Source: Clostridiales bacterium UBA3953 (GTDB taxonomy: Bacteria > Bacillota > Clostridia > Oscillospirales > CAG-272). Taken from it: a stretch of DNA of 63,430 bases. Below are positions 9,736-17,881 of the stretch, piece after piece. Where the stretch lies: NCBI GenBank assembly GCA_002385415.1, contig DGDL01000016.1:1-63430 (forward strand). The letters are read 5' to 3'. How positions within the stretch are numbered: the first letter of the stretch is position 1; each line of letters opens with the position of its first letter. A program made the translations under genes and the position numbers. The notes beneath the pieces are model-generated. The model saw only the letters and a list, made by a program, of their open reading frames with translations, did no database searches and was not told where the DNA came from.

Positions 9736-10929
9736 TTATTCTTTGTCGGCCAGGCATGCAATGCCGGGCAGCTCCTTGCCTTCAAGGAATTCCAGCGACG
9801 CGCCGCCGCCGGTGGAGATATGAGTCATCTTATCGGCAAAACCAAGTTTTTCGACTGCTGCTGCGCTGTCGCCGCCGCCGATGATTGTGATCGCGCCCGA
9901 GGAGGCGACTGCGGCTGCAATTGCGCGTGTACCCGAAGCGAAGTTTTTCCACTCGGAAACGCCCATCGGGCCGTTCCAGACTATTGTGCCGGCACCGATA
10001 AGGGTCTTTGCAAAAAGCTCCTGAGTCTTTTCGCCGATGTCCAGACCCATCCAGCCGTCGGGTATAGAATCGGAGTAGATGCGCATGAATACAGTGTCTT
10101 CTTTGTACTCGCGACCGATAATATTGTCGACGGGCAGAAGCAGGTTGACGCCCTTTGCGCGCGCCTTTTCCATGATTTCCTGAGCAAGTCCCAGCTTGTC
10201 CTTTTCGCAGATGGACGAGCCGATGGGGTTGCCCATGGCGTTGATGAATGTATAAGCCATACCGCCGCCGATTATAAGCGTGTCTACCTTGTCAAGCAGG
10301 TTTTCTATAACGCCTATTTTGTCGGAGACCTTCGCACCGCCGAGGATGGCGACAAAGGGGCGTTTGGGATTGGCGAGAGCGTCGCCCATTATCGAAATTT
10401 CTTTCTGGATAAGATAGCCGCACACGGCGGGCAGATAAGCGGCAACACCCGCGGTGGAGCTGTGCGCGCGGTGCGCCGTTCCAAACGCGTCGTTTACAAA
10501 GATGTCGGCATGTGAAGCGAGCGCTTTTGAAAACTCGGGATCGTTTTTCTCCTCTTCCTTGTGGAAACGGACGTTCTCGAGCAGCATTATGTCGCCGTCG
10601 TTGAGCGCGGCGACCTTTGCGCGTGCATCTTCACCGATAACGTCGGCTGCAAGCGGAATCTCACGGCCGAGCAGCTCTGAAAGGCGCTTTGCAACGGGAG
10701 CGAGCGAATACTCGGGGTTAAACTCTCCCTTCGGGCGTCCGAAGTGCGAGCACAAAATTACCTTCGCGCCATGTTCGGACAGGTACTTGATAGTGGGAAG
10801 CGCCTCTACTATACGTTTATCGTCGGTTATTGTGCCGTTTTCAATCGGCACGTTGAAATCGCAGCGTGCGAGCACACGCTTGCCTCTTACATCGATATCT
10901 TCGATGGTCTTCTTGTTATACATCGACAT
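9736..10929 (-). CDS. pgk: Phosphoglycerate kinase
   Basis: Transfers phosphate from 1,3-bisphosphoglycerate to ADP in glycolysis. 397 residues, standard length. Visible signatures are RCDFNVP near the N-terminus, SHFGRPKGE, NDAFGTAHRAHSS, the hinge GPMGVSEWKNF, and the nucleotide-binding IIGGGDSAAAVEKLG followed by STGGGASLEFLEG. GAGGTG lies 11 nt upstream of ATG 10929; a second in-frame ATG two codons later is possible. It is the first gene of a leftward unit with tpiA. No gapA lies next to it, unlike many Firmicute glycolytic operons. Confidence 0.97.
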   Translation of the reverse strand: MSMYNKKTIEDIDVRGKRVLARCDFNVPIENGTITDDKRIVEALPTIKYLSEHGAKVILCSHFGRPKGEFNPEYSLAPVAKRLSELLGREIPLAADVIGEDARAKVAALNDGDIMLLENVRFHKEEEKNDPEFSKALASHADIFVNDAFGTAHRAHSSTAGVAAYLPAVCGYLIQKEISIMGDALANPKRPFVAILGGAKVSDKIGVIENLLDKVDTLIIGGGMAYTFINAMGNPIGSSICEKDKLGLAQEIMEKARAKGVNLLLPVDNIIGREYKEDTVFMRIYSDSIPDGWMGLDIGEKTQELFAKTLIGAGTIVWNGPMGVSEWKNFASGTRAIAAAVASSGAITIIGGGDSAAAVEKLGFADKMTHISTGGGASLEFLEGKELPGIACLADKE

Positions 10930-10965
10930 ATAAAGAAATCCACCTCATGACAGTATTACTAGCTT

Positions 10966-10994
10966 ATATTAGCATATACACCCACAATTATCAA
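10966..10994 (-). promoter_or_regulatory. Promoter of pgk-tpiA
   Basis: Reading leftward, TTGATA (10994-10989) and TAATAT (10971-10966) are 17 bp apart, placing the start of transcription about 30 nt before the pgk ATG. Confidence 0.55.
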
Positions 10995-11098
10995 CACAAA
11001 TTTGTTAAATATTCATTTTTAGTCAAAATTACAATAAGTTCGATAAAATGCGATCTTCGGTGCGCACGGGGACAAAACATTTATAAACAATCTTTACA

Positions 11099-11127
11099 TT
11101 GAAATTGATGGCTGGATTTGGTATAAT
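11099..11127 (+). promoter_or_regulatory. Strong sigma-A promoter with extended -10, upstream of a long untranslated region
   Basis: TTGAAA at 11099-11104, 17 bp, TATAAT at 11122-11127, with TG one base before the -10 (extended -10). The first convincing gene downstream begins about 410 nt later, so this promoter makes a long leader or a separate RNA. Confidence 0.7.
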
Positions 11128-11133
11128 CAAAAC

Positions 11134-11540
11134 CGCGAGCGGGGCGATCGACCGTCCGCAAATCCTGGTCTGGAAGGAGGGTGATGATGCTATGATTATC
11201 ACTGTGAGGGTGATTTCGGCGTAGCTTTCTGTCGGCCGGCCTGACGCAGCCTTGCAAAGGCTTGGCCAGGATCAGGGTTTTCACATGACCTTGACTTTCC
11301 GGGGTAGCGGTGAGACACCGCGCCTTGCACAGAAAATCTATGCCGCGCGTCCGTGCGCCGCGGCTGTGTCGAGATCAGCGCCGTGGACAGCGATAAAGGC
11401 TGCCGCTTGCGCGTTTCGATGCGGCTGCTGTGCAGGGACGTTTTGACGTATGATTTTTTAAGGGCCGGCGTTCGGTGTGGCGGCATCGGTTGTGCCGCAA
11501 AAACCGGCGCGGCATTGCGCAAAAACGGAAAGGAACAGAT
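11134..11540 (+). ncRNA. Structured leader or small RNA region with a 10-codon leader peptide
   Basis: About 400 nt with no convincing gene. GAAGGAGG at 11173-11180 is followed by ATG CTA TGA at 11187-11195, whose stop overlaps the ATG of a 10-residue frame, MIITVRVISA (11192-11224). The arrangement recalls leaders of small holin-like toxins in Firmicutes, though this peptide is far shorter. Downstream are hairpins with arms AGCCTT/AAGGCT nested in CCTGA/TCAGG (11240-11276 region), GCGGTG/CACCGC (~11308-11322) and GCGGCA/TGCCGC within GCCGG/CCGGC just before the CD3324-family gene. I recognise no Rfam family. Whether this is a cis-acting leader or an independent RNA cannot be told. Confidence 0.45.
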
Positions 11541-11542
11541 AT

Positions 11543-11812
11543 ATGGCTTACAAAAACGCTCGGGACGTGTTGCCCGAGGCGCTTCTGGCACAAGTTCAGC
11601 GCTACTGCTCGGGTGAGCTGCTTTATGTCCCCGCCAAGACCGATTCAAAAATTGTTTGGGGAGGGCGCAGCGGAGCACGAAAACACTATGCGGAGCGCAA
11701 CGCAAAAATCCGCAGGCTCTACTCGGAGCAGTATTCGGCAGAGGCGCTTGCGGATATGTTCTACCTTTCGGTGGACAGCATCAAGAAAATCGTGCGCGGC
11801 AGCTCGGTATGA
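11543..11812 (+). CDS. CD3324 family small helix-turn-helix protein
   Basis: 89 residues. The start MAYKNARDVLPEALLAQVQ and the following CSGELLYVPAK match the CD3324 family of small Firmicute proteins, and the C-terminal half (RNAKIRRLYSEQYSAEALAD then YLSVDSIKKIVRG) reads as a homeodomain-like helix-turn-helix, so DNA binding is expected. AAAGGAA at 11528-11534 supports ATG 11543; an open frame upstream to 11477 is not expected to be translated. It is the only gene in its unit, behind a 400-nt leader and followed by a terminator. Target genes are unknown. Confidence 0.75.
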   Translation: MAYKNARDVLPEALLAQVQRYCSGELLYVPAKTDSKIVWGGRSGARKHYAERNAKIRRLYSEQYSAEALADMFYLSVDSIKKIVRGSSV

Positions 11813-11858
11813 GCGCGCAGCCGCGCTTGCCCGCAGAAGAAAATATAGTTGCAAATTC

Positions 11859-11889
11859 TCCGGCGGTATTTTGCACCGCCGGATTTTTA
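11859..11889 (+). terminator. Terminator of the CD3324-family gene
   Basis: Nine-pair stem TCCGGCGGT/ACCGCCGGA with a 7-nt loop, followed by TTTTTAT. Confidence 0.9.
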
Positions 11890-11904
11890 TACCACAGCGA
11901 TTGC

Positions 11905-11933
11905 TTGACAATAGCTGCTATTTAGCGTATAAT
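11905..11933 (+). promoter_or_regulatory. Consensus sigma-A promoter of the GH3 lipoprotein gene
   Basis: Perfect TTGACA (11905-11910) and perfect TATAAT (11928-11933) with a 17-bp spacer. Transcription should start near 11940, about 50 nt before the TTG start codon. Confidence 0.88.
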
Positions 11934-11991
11934 TTATATTTTAGAAGGCAACAATCCCGTGTGAAAAATTTATTGGAGATTGCGTTAAATT

Positions 11992-13227
11992 TTGAAATTT
12001 TTGAAAACCGCTGCCGCGATATGTCTTTGCCTGATTGCGTCGGCGCTTATTTTTTCATGCAGTTTGTCGGGCGATATGCCTGCCGAAACTTCCGGCTACA
12101 GCTACCGGTCAGAGCAGCCATCGCATGCGGAGACAGGGGCAGAGCCGGTGCCGCAGCCTGAAACAGAGCCTCAAACCCAGCCGCAGCCCGCACCCTCAAC
12201 AGAGGAGCCTCCCGAAACAGACGGGATAGCCGCGCTGATAGGCACTATGACCCTTGAGGAAAAAGTCGGCCAGATGTTTTTGGTAGCCTGTGACGCCGAG
12301 CGTGCCGCAGCCGATGTTGCGGAGTATCACCTCGGCGGGCTGGTGCTGTTTGCGCCCGATTTTGCAGACCGCACCCCGCAGGAGGCGGCGGATGCCATTG
12401 CCTCGTATCAGGCGGCGGCGAAAATCCCGCTGCTTATAGCGGTCGACGAGGAAGGCGGCACCGTGGTGAGGGTCAGTAAATTCGCGCAGTATCGCGCGCA
12501 GCCGTTTAAATCGCCTGCCGAGCTGTACCGCGAGGGAGGTCTCAAGGCCCTTTTAGCCGATGTCGATGAGAAAACACAACTTTTACGCTCGCTCGGCATC
12601 AACTGCAATCTTGCGCCGGTTTGCGACGTGTCGCTTGACCCCGAAAGCTACATCTATCCGCGCACGCTGGGGCTGGACGCCCGCACGACCGCCGAGCTCA
12701 TTTCATCTGTGACTTTGCGATATGTCGAGCTTGGCATGGGCTGTGTGCTCAAGCATTTCCCGGGCTACGGAGGCAACACAGATACACACAAGGGTATGTC
12801 GGTCGACAGTCGCGATTTCGCCGAGTTTGAGCAGGGAGACCTGTTACCGTTTATTGCCGGCATCCATGCGGGCGCGGGCGCAGTTATGGTCTCGCACAAC
12901 ATTGTGACTTGCATCGATCCCGACTACCCGTCGTCGCTGTCGGCAAGTGTCCACAGTCTTTTGAGGGACGCACTTGGCTTTGAGGGCGTAATTGTTACCG
13001 ACGCGCTCGACATGGGCGCGATAAAAGAGTTTTCCGAAAGCAAAGGTGGCAGCGCAGCAGTGCTTGCGATACTCGCCGGCACCGATATGGTTTGCATCAG
13101 CGATTTCAAGCAAGCCTATGATGACGTTATGGAAGCGGTCAAAGACGGCTTGATACCCGAGTCGCGTATAGACGAGTCGGTGGAGAGGGTGCTGCGCTGG
13201 AAAGAGGCGCTTGGGATACTGAGCTGA
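11992..13227 (+). CDS. nagZ: GH3 family beta-N-acetylhexosaminidase (NagZ-like) lipoprotein
   Basis: Glycoside hydrolase family 3, predicted to remove terminal N-acetylglucosamine from muropeptides or related glycans. 411 residues: a signal peptide ending in a lipobox-like IFSC (Cys ~24), a ~45-residue Pro/Glu/Thr-rich linker, then a NagZ-type barrel. Motifs are MTLEEKVGQMFLV, DEEGGTVVRV, KHFPGYGGNTDTHKG (with the Asp-Thr-His dyad typical of NagZ) and the nucleophile Asp in VIVTDALDMGAI. The TTG at 11992 is the only start giving the signal peptide; GGAG is 13 nt upstream. A second lipoprotein gene follows in the same direction. The lipid-anchored location is usual for Gram-positive NagZ. Confidence 0.87.
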   Translation: MKFLKTAAAICLCLIASALIFSCSLSGDMPAETSGYSYRSEQPSHAETGAEPVPQPETEPQTQPQPAPSTEEPPETDGIAALIGTMTLEEKVGQMFLVACDAERAAADVAEYHLGGLVLFAPDFADRTPQEAADAIASYQAAAKIPLLIAVDEEGGTVVRVSKFAQYRAQPFKSPAELYREGGLKALLADVDEKTQLLRSLGINCNLAPVCDVSLDPESYIYPRTLGLDARTTAELISSVTLRYVELGMGCVLKHFPGYGGNTDTHKGMSVDSRDFAEFEQGDLLPFIAGIHAGAGAVMVSHNIVTCIDPDYPSSLSASVHSLLRDALGFEGVIVTDALDMGAIKEFSESKGGSAAVLAILAGTDMVCISDFKQAYDDVMEAVKDGLIPESRIDESVERVLRWKEALGILS

Positions 13228-13280
13228 AGTTGCGCTGACAACAGCGGATTTGCCATCCGCTGATTAGGGAGGGGTTTGCT

Positions 13281-14261
13281 GTGAGGCGGATTGCACTTGT
13301 GTTTATGCTTTTTGTTTCGGTAGCGGCGATTGCCTGTTCGTCGCGCCATATAGCAGACCTTGGAGCGCTTGTTGCCGATGCGGACTTTTCCGATGATGCA
13401 ATCGTGCTACCCGAAATAAAGCTGGAATCCGCCGACGCCGAAAAGGTAAACGCAGAGCTATATAGACTCTGCAAGTCGTGGCAGGACTGGAGAGCCGACG
13501 GAATAAAAATTACCTCATCGTACTCGTCAGCTTTGAGAGATGGGATTTTATCCGTTTTGGTCACCGAGGTTTTCGATGACGGCGTTTTCGCCGATAGCAG
13601 ATACTACTCCTATATGTTCGATGTGGAAAGCGGACGGCTGTTGGAATATGATGAATTCCTCGAGCTTTACGGCATATCGGACGACGAGGCCGAGTTTTAT
13701 GTAAAACAATCCATTGCACAGCTTGCACTCGAGTGGACAGACGAGGATTTCATGCCGTATCAAACCCTGCGCGGTGCACTATCCCAGACTTTGAGAAATT
13801 ATACCGACTCCACCGAAACCGGTATTATAACATATTATTTTGACGAAGCTGGCACGCCGTATATAACATTAATGGTTGTGACCCCGGACGGTTCGTTTGA
13901 GCGGGCAGTTGCGCTTGTCCCGTCGCCTGTTGTCGCACCGCTGCTGCGCGGGGAATGGATACTCGATGCCGGTGACAAGGTGCACACCCTTAACTTTGAG
14001 GATGGCGGGCAGCTTAACATTACCGTAACCGACGCACGCGGTGTAGCGGTCGACGCTTTTACAGTGAGGTTTACCGCAGAGCCGGACGGCACCGAACTTT
14101 TGCTGCACTGCACCGCGGGTGAGCAGGCGTTTGACGTGCGTTTGACGGGCACTTTTGTATTTCAGTTTATCGCACTGCCGGACGAGAGTGCACCGATTGC
14201 CCCGGGCGAGTACACATACAAGGAGCCGGAGCTGGAGTTCGATTTTTATGAAATGTACTAA
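13281..14261 (+). CDS. Lipoprotein resembling the DUF3298/RsiV class
   Basis: 326 residues beginning with a lipoprotein signal (MRRIALVFMLFVSVAAIAC, Cys ~19). The middle part, with YSYMFDVESGRLLEYDEFLELYG followed by a helical stretch and TGIITYYFDEAGTPYITL, has the arrangement seen in DUF3298/RsiV-like extracellular domains: a statement about reading a value, a cut-off helix, then a beta-strand pair. A C-terminal ~100-residue beta-rich domain (GEWILDAGDKVHTLNF) follows and looks like a lipocalin-type half domain. GTG start with AGGGAGGGG 7 nt upstream. It follows the GH3 gene by 53 nt and is probably cotranscribed. Function unknown; binding of a cell-wall ligand is a guess. Confidence 0.6.
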   Translation: MRRIALVFMLFVSVAAIACSSRHIADLGALVADADFSDDAIVLPEIKLESADAEKVNAELYRLCKSWQDWRADGIKITSSYSSALRDGILSVLVTEVFDDGVFADSRYYSYMFDVESGRLLEYDEFLELYGISDDEAEFYVKQSIAQLALEWTDEDFMPYQTLRGALSQTLRNYTDSTETGIITYYFDEAGTPYITLMVVTPDGSFERAVALVPSPVVAPLLRGEWILDAGDKVHTLNFEDGGQLNITVTDARGVAVDAFTVRFTAEPDGTELLLHCTAGEQAFDVRLTGTFVFQFIALPDESAPIAPGEYTYKEPELEFDFYEMY

Positions 14262-14280
14262 TATAGATTTTTAGATATTG

Positions 14281-14307
14281 GCGCAGCTGAAAACATTTTT
14301 GCTGCGC
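14281..14307. terminator. Hairpin between the lipoprotein gene and htpG, possible weak terminator
   Basis: Arms GCGCAGC and GCTGCGC enclose AAAA/TTTT, making a long stem with little loop. There is no T-run after it, so termination would be weak. Confidence 0.4.
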
Positions 14308-14351
14308 AAGGCTCAAAATATCGGCAAATCACAAAGACAGGAGTGATTGTA

Positions 14352-16274
14352 TTGGCTATGGGAGAAAAAAACGGAGCCGTCCGAACGGGCGGTATTTCTG
14401 TTGAAACACAGCATATCTTTCCTATTATAAAGAAGTGGCTTTATTCCAACAAAGAGATATTTTTGCGTGAACTGGTGTCCAACGCCTGCGACGCGGTTAC
14501 AAAACTGAAAAGGCTTATATCCCTCGGCCATGTGCGGGACATCGATGACAAATTCCGCATCGACGTCACGCTCGACAAAGACGCGCGCACAATAGCGGTA
14601 TCGGACAACGGCATCGGCATGACGGCCGAGGAGCTTGATAAATACATTTGTCAAATAGCGCTTTCGGGCGCGCTCGATTTTATATCGAAATATGAGGGCA
14701 AAGAGGGCAAGGACGGCGAAAATGCCTCCGGTATCATCGGTCATTTCGGTCTCGGTTTCTACTCGGCATTCATGGTTGCCGACACCGTGGAGATAATCAC
14801 AAAATCATATACCGATGCGCCGGCGGTGCGTTGGGAGTGCAGCTCCGAGGGTGAGTATAAAGTGTTCCCCTCCGACCGCACCGAGCGTGGAACTACCGTC
14901 ATTTTGCATATCACCGAGGAGGAAAGCGAGTTCCTCTCGGAATTTAAACTGCGCGATATACTTGATAAATACTGCGCTTTCATGCCCGTCGAGATTTATT
15001 TTACCGACGAGTCTAAAAAGGAAGAAAGCAAAGATAAAAAAGACGACGAAGATAAAGAAAAAGAGCCTCCAAAGCCAATCAACGACACACATCCGCTGTG
15101 GCTGAAAAACCCCTCCGAATGCACCGAGGAGGAGTACAAGGAGTTTTACCGCAAGGTATTCAGGGATTTCCGCGAGCCTCTGTTTTATATACACATTAAC
15201 GCCGATTATCCGCTCAACTTCCGCGGCATAATATTTATCCCGCGCATCAGGACCGAGTACGAAAACCTTGAGGGGCAGATCAAACTCTTCTACAATCAGG
15301 TTTTCGTCGCCGACAACATTAAAGAGGTTATACCCGAATATATGCTGATGCTGCGCGGCGTTATCGACTGCCCCGATCTGCCGCTTAACGTGTCACGCAG
15401 CTATCTGCAAAATGACGCTTATGTCAAAAAAATATCGTCCCACATCGTAAAGAAGGTCGCGGACAAGCTGAATTCGCTGTATAACACCGAGCGCGAGAAA
15501 TATGAAAGCCTTTGGAACGACATAAAGGTATTCGTCCAGTATGCATGCATACGCGACACCAAGTTTCTTGAGCGCGTCAAAGGCTGCCTGCTTTTGCCGC
15601 TGACCGACGACACATATAAAAGCATATCCGAGTACCTCGAGGGCGCAAAAGAAAAGCACCCGAACACCGTTTATTACGCAACCAACAAGATTGACCAGGC
15701 ACAGTATATTTCGCTCTACAATGCCGAGGGTATATCCGTCGCGCTGTTTGACAAGGTGCTTGATACAAGCTATATTCAGACGCTCGAGGGCGAAAAGTGG
15801 GATGACTGCGACATTAAATTCGTGCGAGTTGATGCCGATGTGGCAAAAGCGCTTACCGGCGACGGGGAGGAGTATAAATCAGAAGTGCTTGAGAAGCTGT
15901 TTAAAAAAGTCAGCGGCAGCGAGAATCTGACGGTTAAATTTGAGATTCTCAAGTCAGATGTACCGGCGATAATCAATCTTTCGGAACAGTCCCGCCGTTT
16001 CAGCGATATGATGAAGTTTTACAGCATGTCCAGCGGCGAGAAATTCGACGGGCTTGACGAAGATATAACTTTGGTACTCAACTCCGCAAGCCCTGTTGTG
16101 CGCAAGCTTGGCGAGCGCGCCGACGATGCCGGCGAGAGTTTCTCCGAAGAGCTTGAGGCTGCCGCCAAACGGATTTACATGCTCGCGCTGATGGCACAGC
16201 GTCGCCTGACCCCGGACGAGCTGCGCGATTTCCTTGCCGACAGCTATCGGCAACTCGAAAAATCACTCTCATGA
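14352..16274 (+). CDS. htpG: Hsp90 family molecular chaperone HtpG
   Basis: ATP-dependent cytosolic chaperone. 640 residues, close to the bacterial norm. The N-terminal ATPase carries FLRELVSNACDA, DNGIGM, GHFGLGFYSAFMVAD and RGTTV; the middle domain shows the familiar RGIIFIPR and VSRSYLQND stretches; the C-terminal dimerisation part is present. A Lys/Glu-rich insert (~220-235) separates N and M domains. I choose TTG 14352 because CAGGAG at 14338-14343 is 8 nt upstream; ATG 14358 is the alternative. The stop codon overlaps the start of the next gene by four bases, so the two are translationally coupled. Confidence 0.95.
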   Translation: MAMGEKNGAVRTGGISVETQHIFPIIKKWLYSNKEIFLRELVSNACDAVTKLKRLISLGHVRDIDDKFRIDVTLDKDARTIAVSDNGIGMTAEELDKYICQIALSGALDFISKYEGKEGKDGENASGIIGHFGLGFYSAFMVADTVEIITKSYTDAPAVRWECSSEGEYKVFPSDRTERGTTVILHITEEESEFLSEFKLRDILDKYCAFMPVEIYFTDESKKEESKDKKDDEDKEKEPPKPINDTHPLWLKNPSECTEEEYKEFYRKVFRDFREPLFYIHINADYPLNFRGIIFIPRIRTEYENLEGQIKLFYNQVFVADNIKEVIPEYMLMLRGVIDCPDLPLNVSRSYLQNDAYVKKISSHIVKKVADKLNSLYNTEREKYESLWNDIKVFVQYACIRDTKFLERVKGCLLLPLTDDTYKSISEYLEGAKEKHPNTVYYATNKIDQAQYISLYNAEGISVALFDKVLDTSYIQTLEGEKWDDCDIKFVRVDADVAKALTGDGEEYKSEVLEKLFKKVSGSENLTVKFEILKSDVPAIINLSEQSRRFSDMMKFYSMSSGEKFDGLDEDITLVLNSASPVVRKLGERADDAGESFSEELEAAAKRIYMLALMAQRRLTPDELRDFLADSYRQLEKSLS

Positions 16275-17200
16275 CACATGACAGGCTGAGCGTTATTGCG
16301 GAAAACCTGTCGGCGCTGTCCTCCGAGGCGTCATCGGTTATAGAGCGCAGGATTGCCCATATATACGGGCTTGCGCGCGCTTTCGCCGGCGGCGTGCTGT
16401 CCGACGCATTGAGAAGCGAGTATGCAAAGCTGCTTGAGATAATCGAGCGCCCGGAGCAAAATTCGCCTGTGCCGGAGCATTTTGTCAGGCTAAGCTCGCG
16501 CGCCGACAGGATTGCGCTTTGCGGCTTTATATACGAGAACTTGGGCGGCCAGCCTGCGCCTCCGTCAGCCGAAAAGCTGCTCGGCTGCACACAGCCCGAA
16601 GGCGAAGGTGATATGCCAAACCGCATTTGCTATTTGCATAACTACTTCTCCGATAAGGCATATAATGTATTTGCCGAGGCGCTCGAAAATCCGACGGTCA
16701 CTTATGCCACCGATTTTACGGGTGTATGCGAGGACGTCTACTACGGGCGCGCAAAGTATTGTATTTTACCGGTCGAAAGCTCTGCCGACGGGATGCTGTC
16801 TGGTTTCAGGACGCTTGTTGGCAAGTATGAGCTCAACTACTCGCTTACATGCGACATTCATACCCAGGACGGAGAGGATTTCACCCGCTTTGCGCTGCTA
16901 CACCGCGGTATAGTGCCTCCGCCGGGCGCCGCATCCGGCGAGCGCGTGTTTGAGTTTTCGGCGAGCTTTGACGATGGCGGCGCAACGCTTGGCGACGTTA
17001 TTGATGCGGCAGAGGCATACGGACTTAAGCTGCGGCATGTGAGCCTTCTGCCCGCATCATACAGCGGACGCAGCGGGATGTACGATTTAGCCTTCAGCTA
17101 TGAAGAAAAGGGGTTGCCCGAGTTTATAGTGTTTCTTTCGCTTGAAGTTCCCCAATTTGAGGCGCTTGGTCTGTATACCCATCTCGGAGGCAGCGATTGA
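16271..17200 (+). CDS. Degenerate prephenate dehydratase/ACT-like protein coupled to htpG
   Basis: 309 residues. I read three parts by pattern, which is inference. Residues ~1-95 are all helical, like a chorismate mutase domain. The middle shows ICYLHNYFSDKAY (compare YLGPxGSFSHxAA), ILPVESSADGML (compare VPIENSxEGxV) and DFTRFALL, keeping the Thr-Arg-Phe of prephenate dehydratase. The end, GATLGDVIDAAEAYGLKLRH through FEALGLYTHLG, has the layout of the ACT domain that closes P-proteins. The GPxG loop is lost, so catalysis is doubtful; a phenylalanine- or prephenate-sensing role is possible. It starts in an ATGA overlap with htpG and ends at a strong terminator. Confidence 0.55.
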   Translation: MTHDRLSVIAENLSALSSEASSVIERRIAHIYGLARAFAGGVLSDALRSEYAKLLEIIERPEQNSPVPEHFVRLSSRADRIALCGFIYENLGGQPAPPSAEKLLGCTQPEGEGDMPNRICYLHNYFSDKAYNVFAEALENPTVTYATDFTGVCEDVYYGRAKYCILPVESSADGMLSGFRTLVGKYELNYSLTCDIHTQDGEDFTRFALLHRGIVPPPGAASGERVFEFSASFDDGGATLGDVIDAAEAYGLKLRHVSLLPASYSGRSGMYDLAFSYEEKGLPEFIVFLSLEVPQFEALGLYTHLGGSD

Positions 17201-17219
17201 TTGCCTGTTAAACAAAACT

Positions 17220-17261
17220 GCTCCCACGCAGCTACTTGGCTGCTGTGGGAGCTTATTTTTT
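17220..17261 (+). terminator. Terminator after the htpG operon
   Basis: Long stem GCTCCCAC-GCAGC paired with GCTGC-GTGGGAGC (one bulge), 6-nt loop, then TTATTTTTT. Confidence 0.92.
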
Positions 17262-17400
17262 GTTTGGGGGTCGGGATGCTTTTATCGCTCACAACTTAAT
17301 GCCACCGCAATATAATGTAATAGCGGAATATATCCGCCGTAAAAATATCCGGGCTAAGTCCGGAATGATCCGGTAATTAAAAGATAAGGTGGTTCACATA

Positions 17401-17700
17401 ATGAGTCATTATCACAAAGGTTGTTCTTGCTGCTGCAGAGGCGTCGGCGGAGCTGTTGATCGTTATGATAGAGACGGAGTTGGCGGCGCGTACGATCGCT
17501 GTAAGGGCGGCGTAGGCGGTACGTCAGTTGGAGGTTGCAGAGACGTAGGTGGAGCATACTCCAGAGACTGTGGTTGCGACTACGGTTATGTTGGCGGCGC
17601 ATATCGTAACCGCAGGAAATGCTGCATCTGCTTTTTGGTCGAACCCATCACCAACACCTTGAGATGCCTCTTCAGCTGCAACAGACGCTGCAACTATTAA
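17401..17700 (+). CDS. Small Cys/Gly-rich repeat protein, unrecognised
   Basis: 99 residues with 14 cysteines. After MSHYHKGCSCCCR come five imperfect copies of a Gly-Val-Gly-Gly-Ala-Tyr-(Asp/Ser)-Arg unit (about 11-13 residues each, 13-70), then a Cys-rich tail with CCICF and a final CxxxCxxxC-like CLFSCNRRC. AAGGTGG 8 nt before ATG 17401 and a terminator 20 nt after the stop support a real gene. TATAAT at 17311-17316 may be its -10, though no good -35 is present; the leader holds two small hairpins (GCGGA/TCCGC and TCCGG/CCGGA). No signal peptide. A metal-binding, spore-coat or modified-peptide precursor role would each fit; I assign none. Confidence 0.72.
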   Translation: MSHYHKGCSCCCRGVGGAVDRYDRDGVGGAYDRCKGGVGGTSVGGCRDVGGAYSRDCGCDYGYVGGAYRNRRKCCICFLVEPITNTLRCLFSCNRRCNY

Positions 17701-17719
17701 CATCGTAATGTAAAAATTC

Positions 17720-17752
17720 AGGCGGCCGGAATATAGTCCAGCCGCCTTTTTA
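17720..17752 (+). terminator. Terminator of the Cys-rich protein gene
   Basis: Stem AGGCGGC/GCCGCCT with a 14-nt loop and a T5 run. Confidence 0.85.
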
Positions 17753-17881
17753 GTTTGCTGCATTGGCACAGCTTGTGATTAAGTTATGCGGTCAAGCATC
17801 GCGGAAAGCTCATTGACGTTCAGTGCCGTAGAATTCGTCTTTTCGGCACGACTAAAAGGGAAAAGACGCCGTTTCCTTCTC

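Noticed and set aside
17858..17880. Terminator for hydF
   Set aside because: GGAAA/TTTCC with CTTTT on the minus strand is short and imperfect; mentioned under hydF but not called separately.
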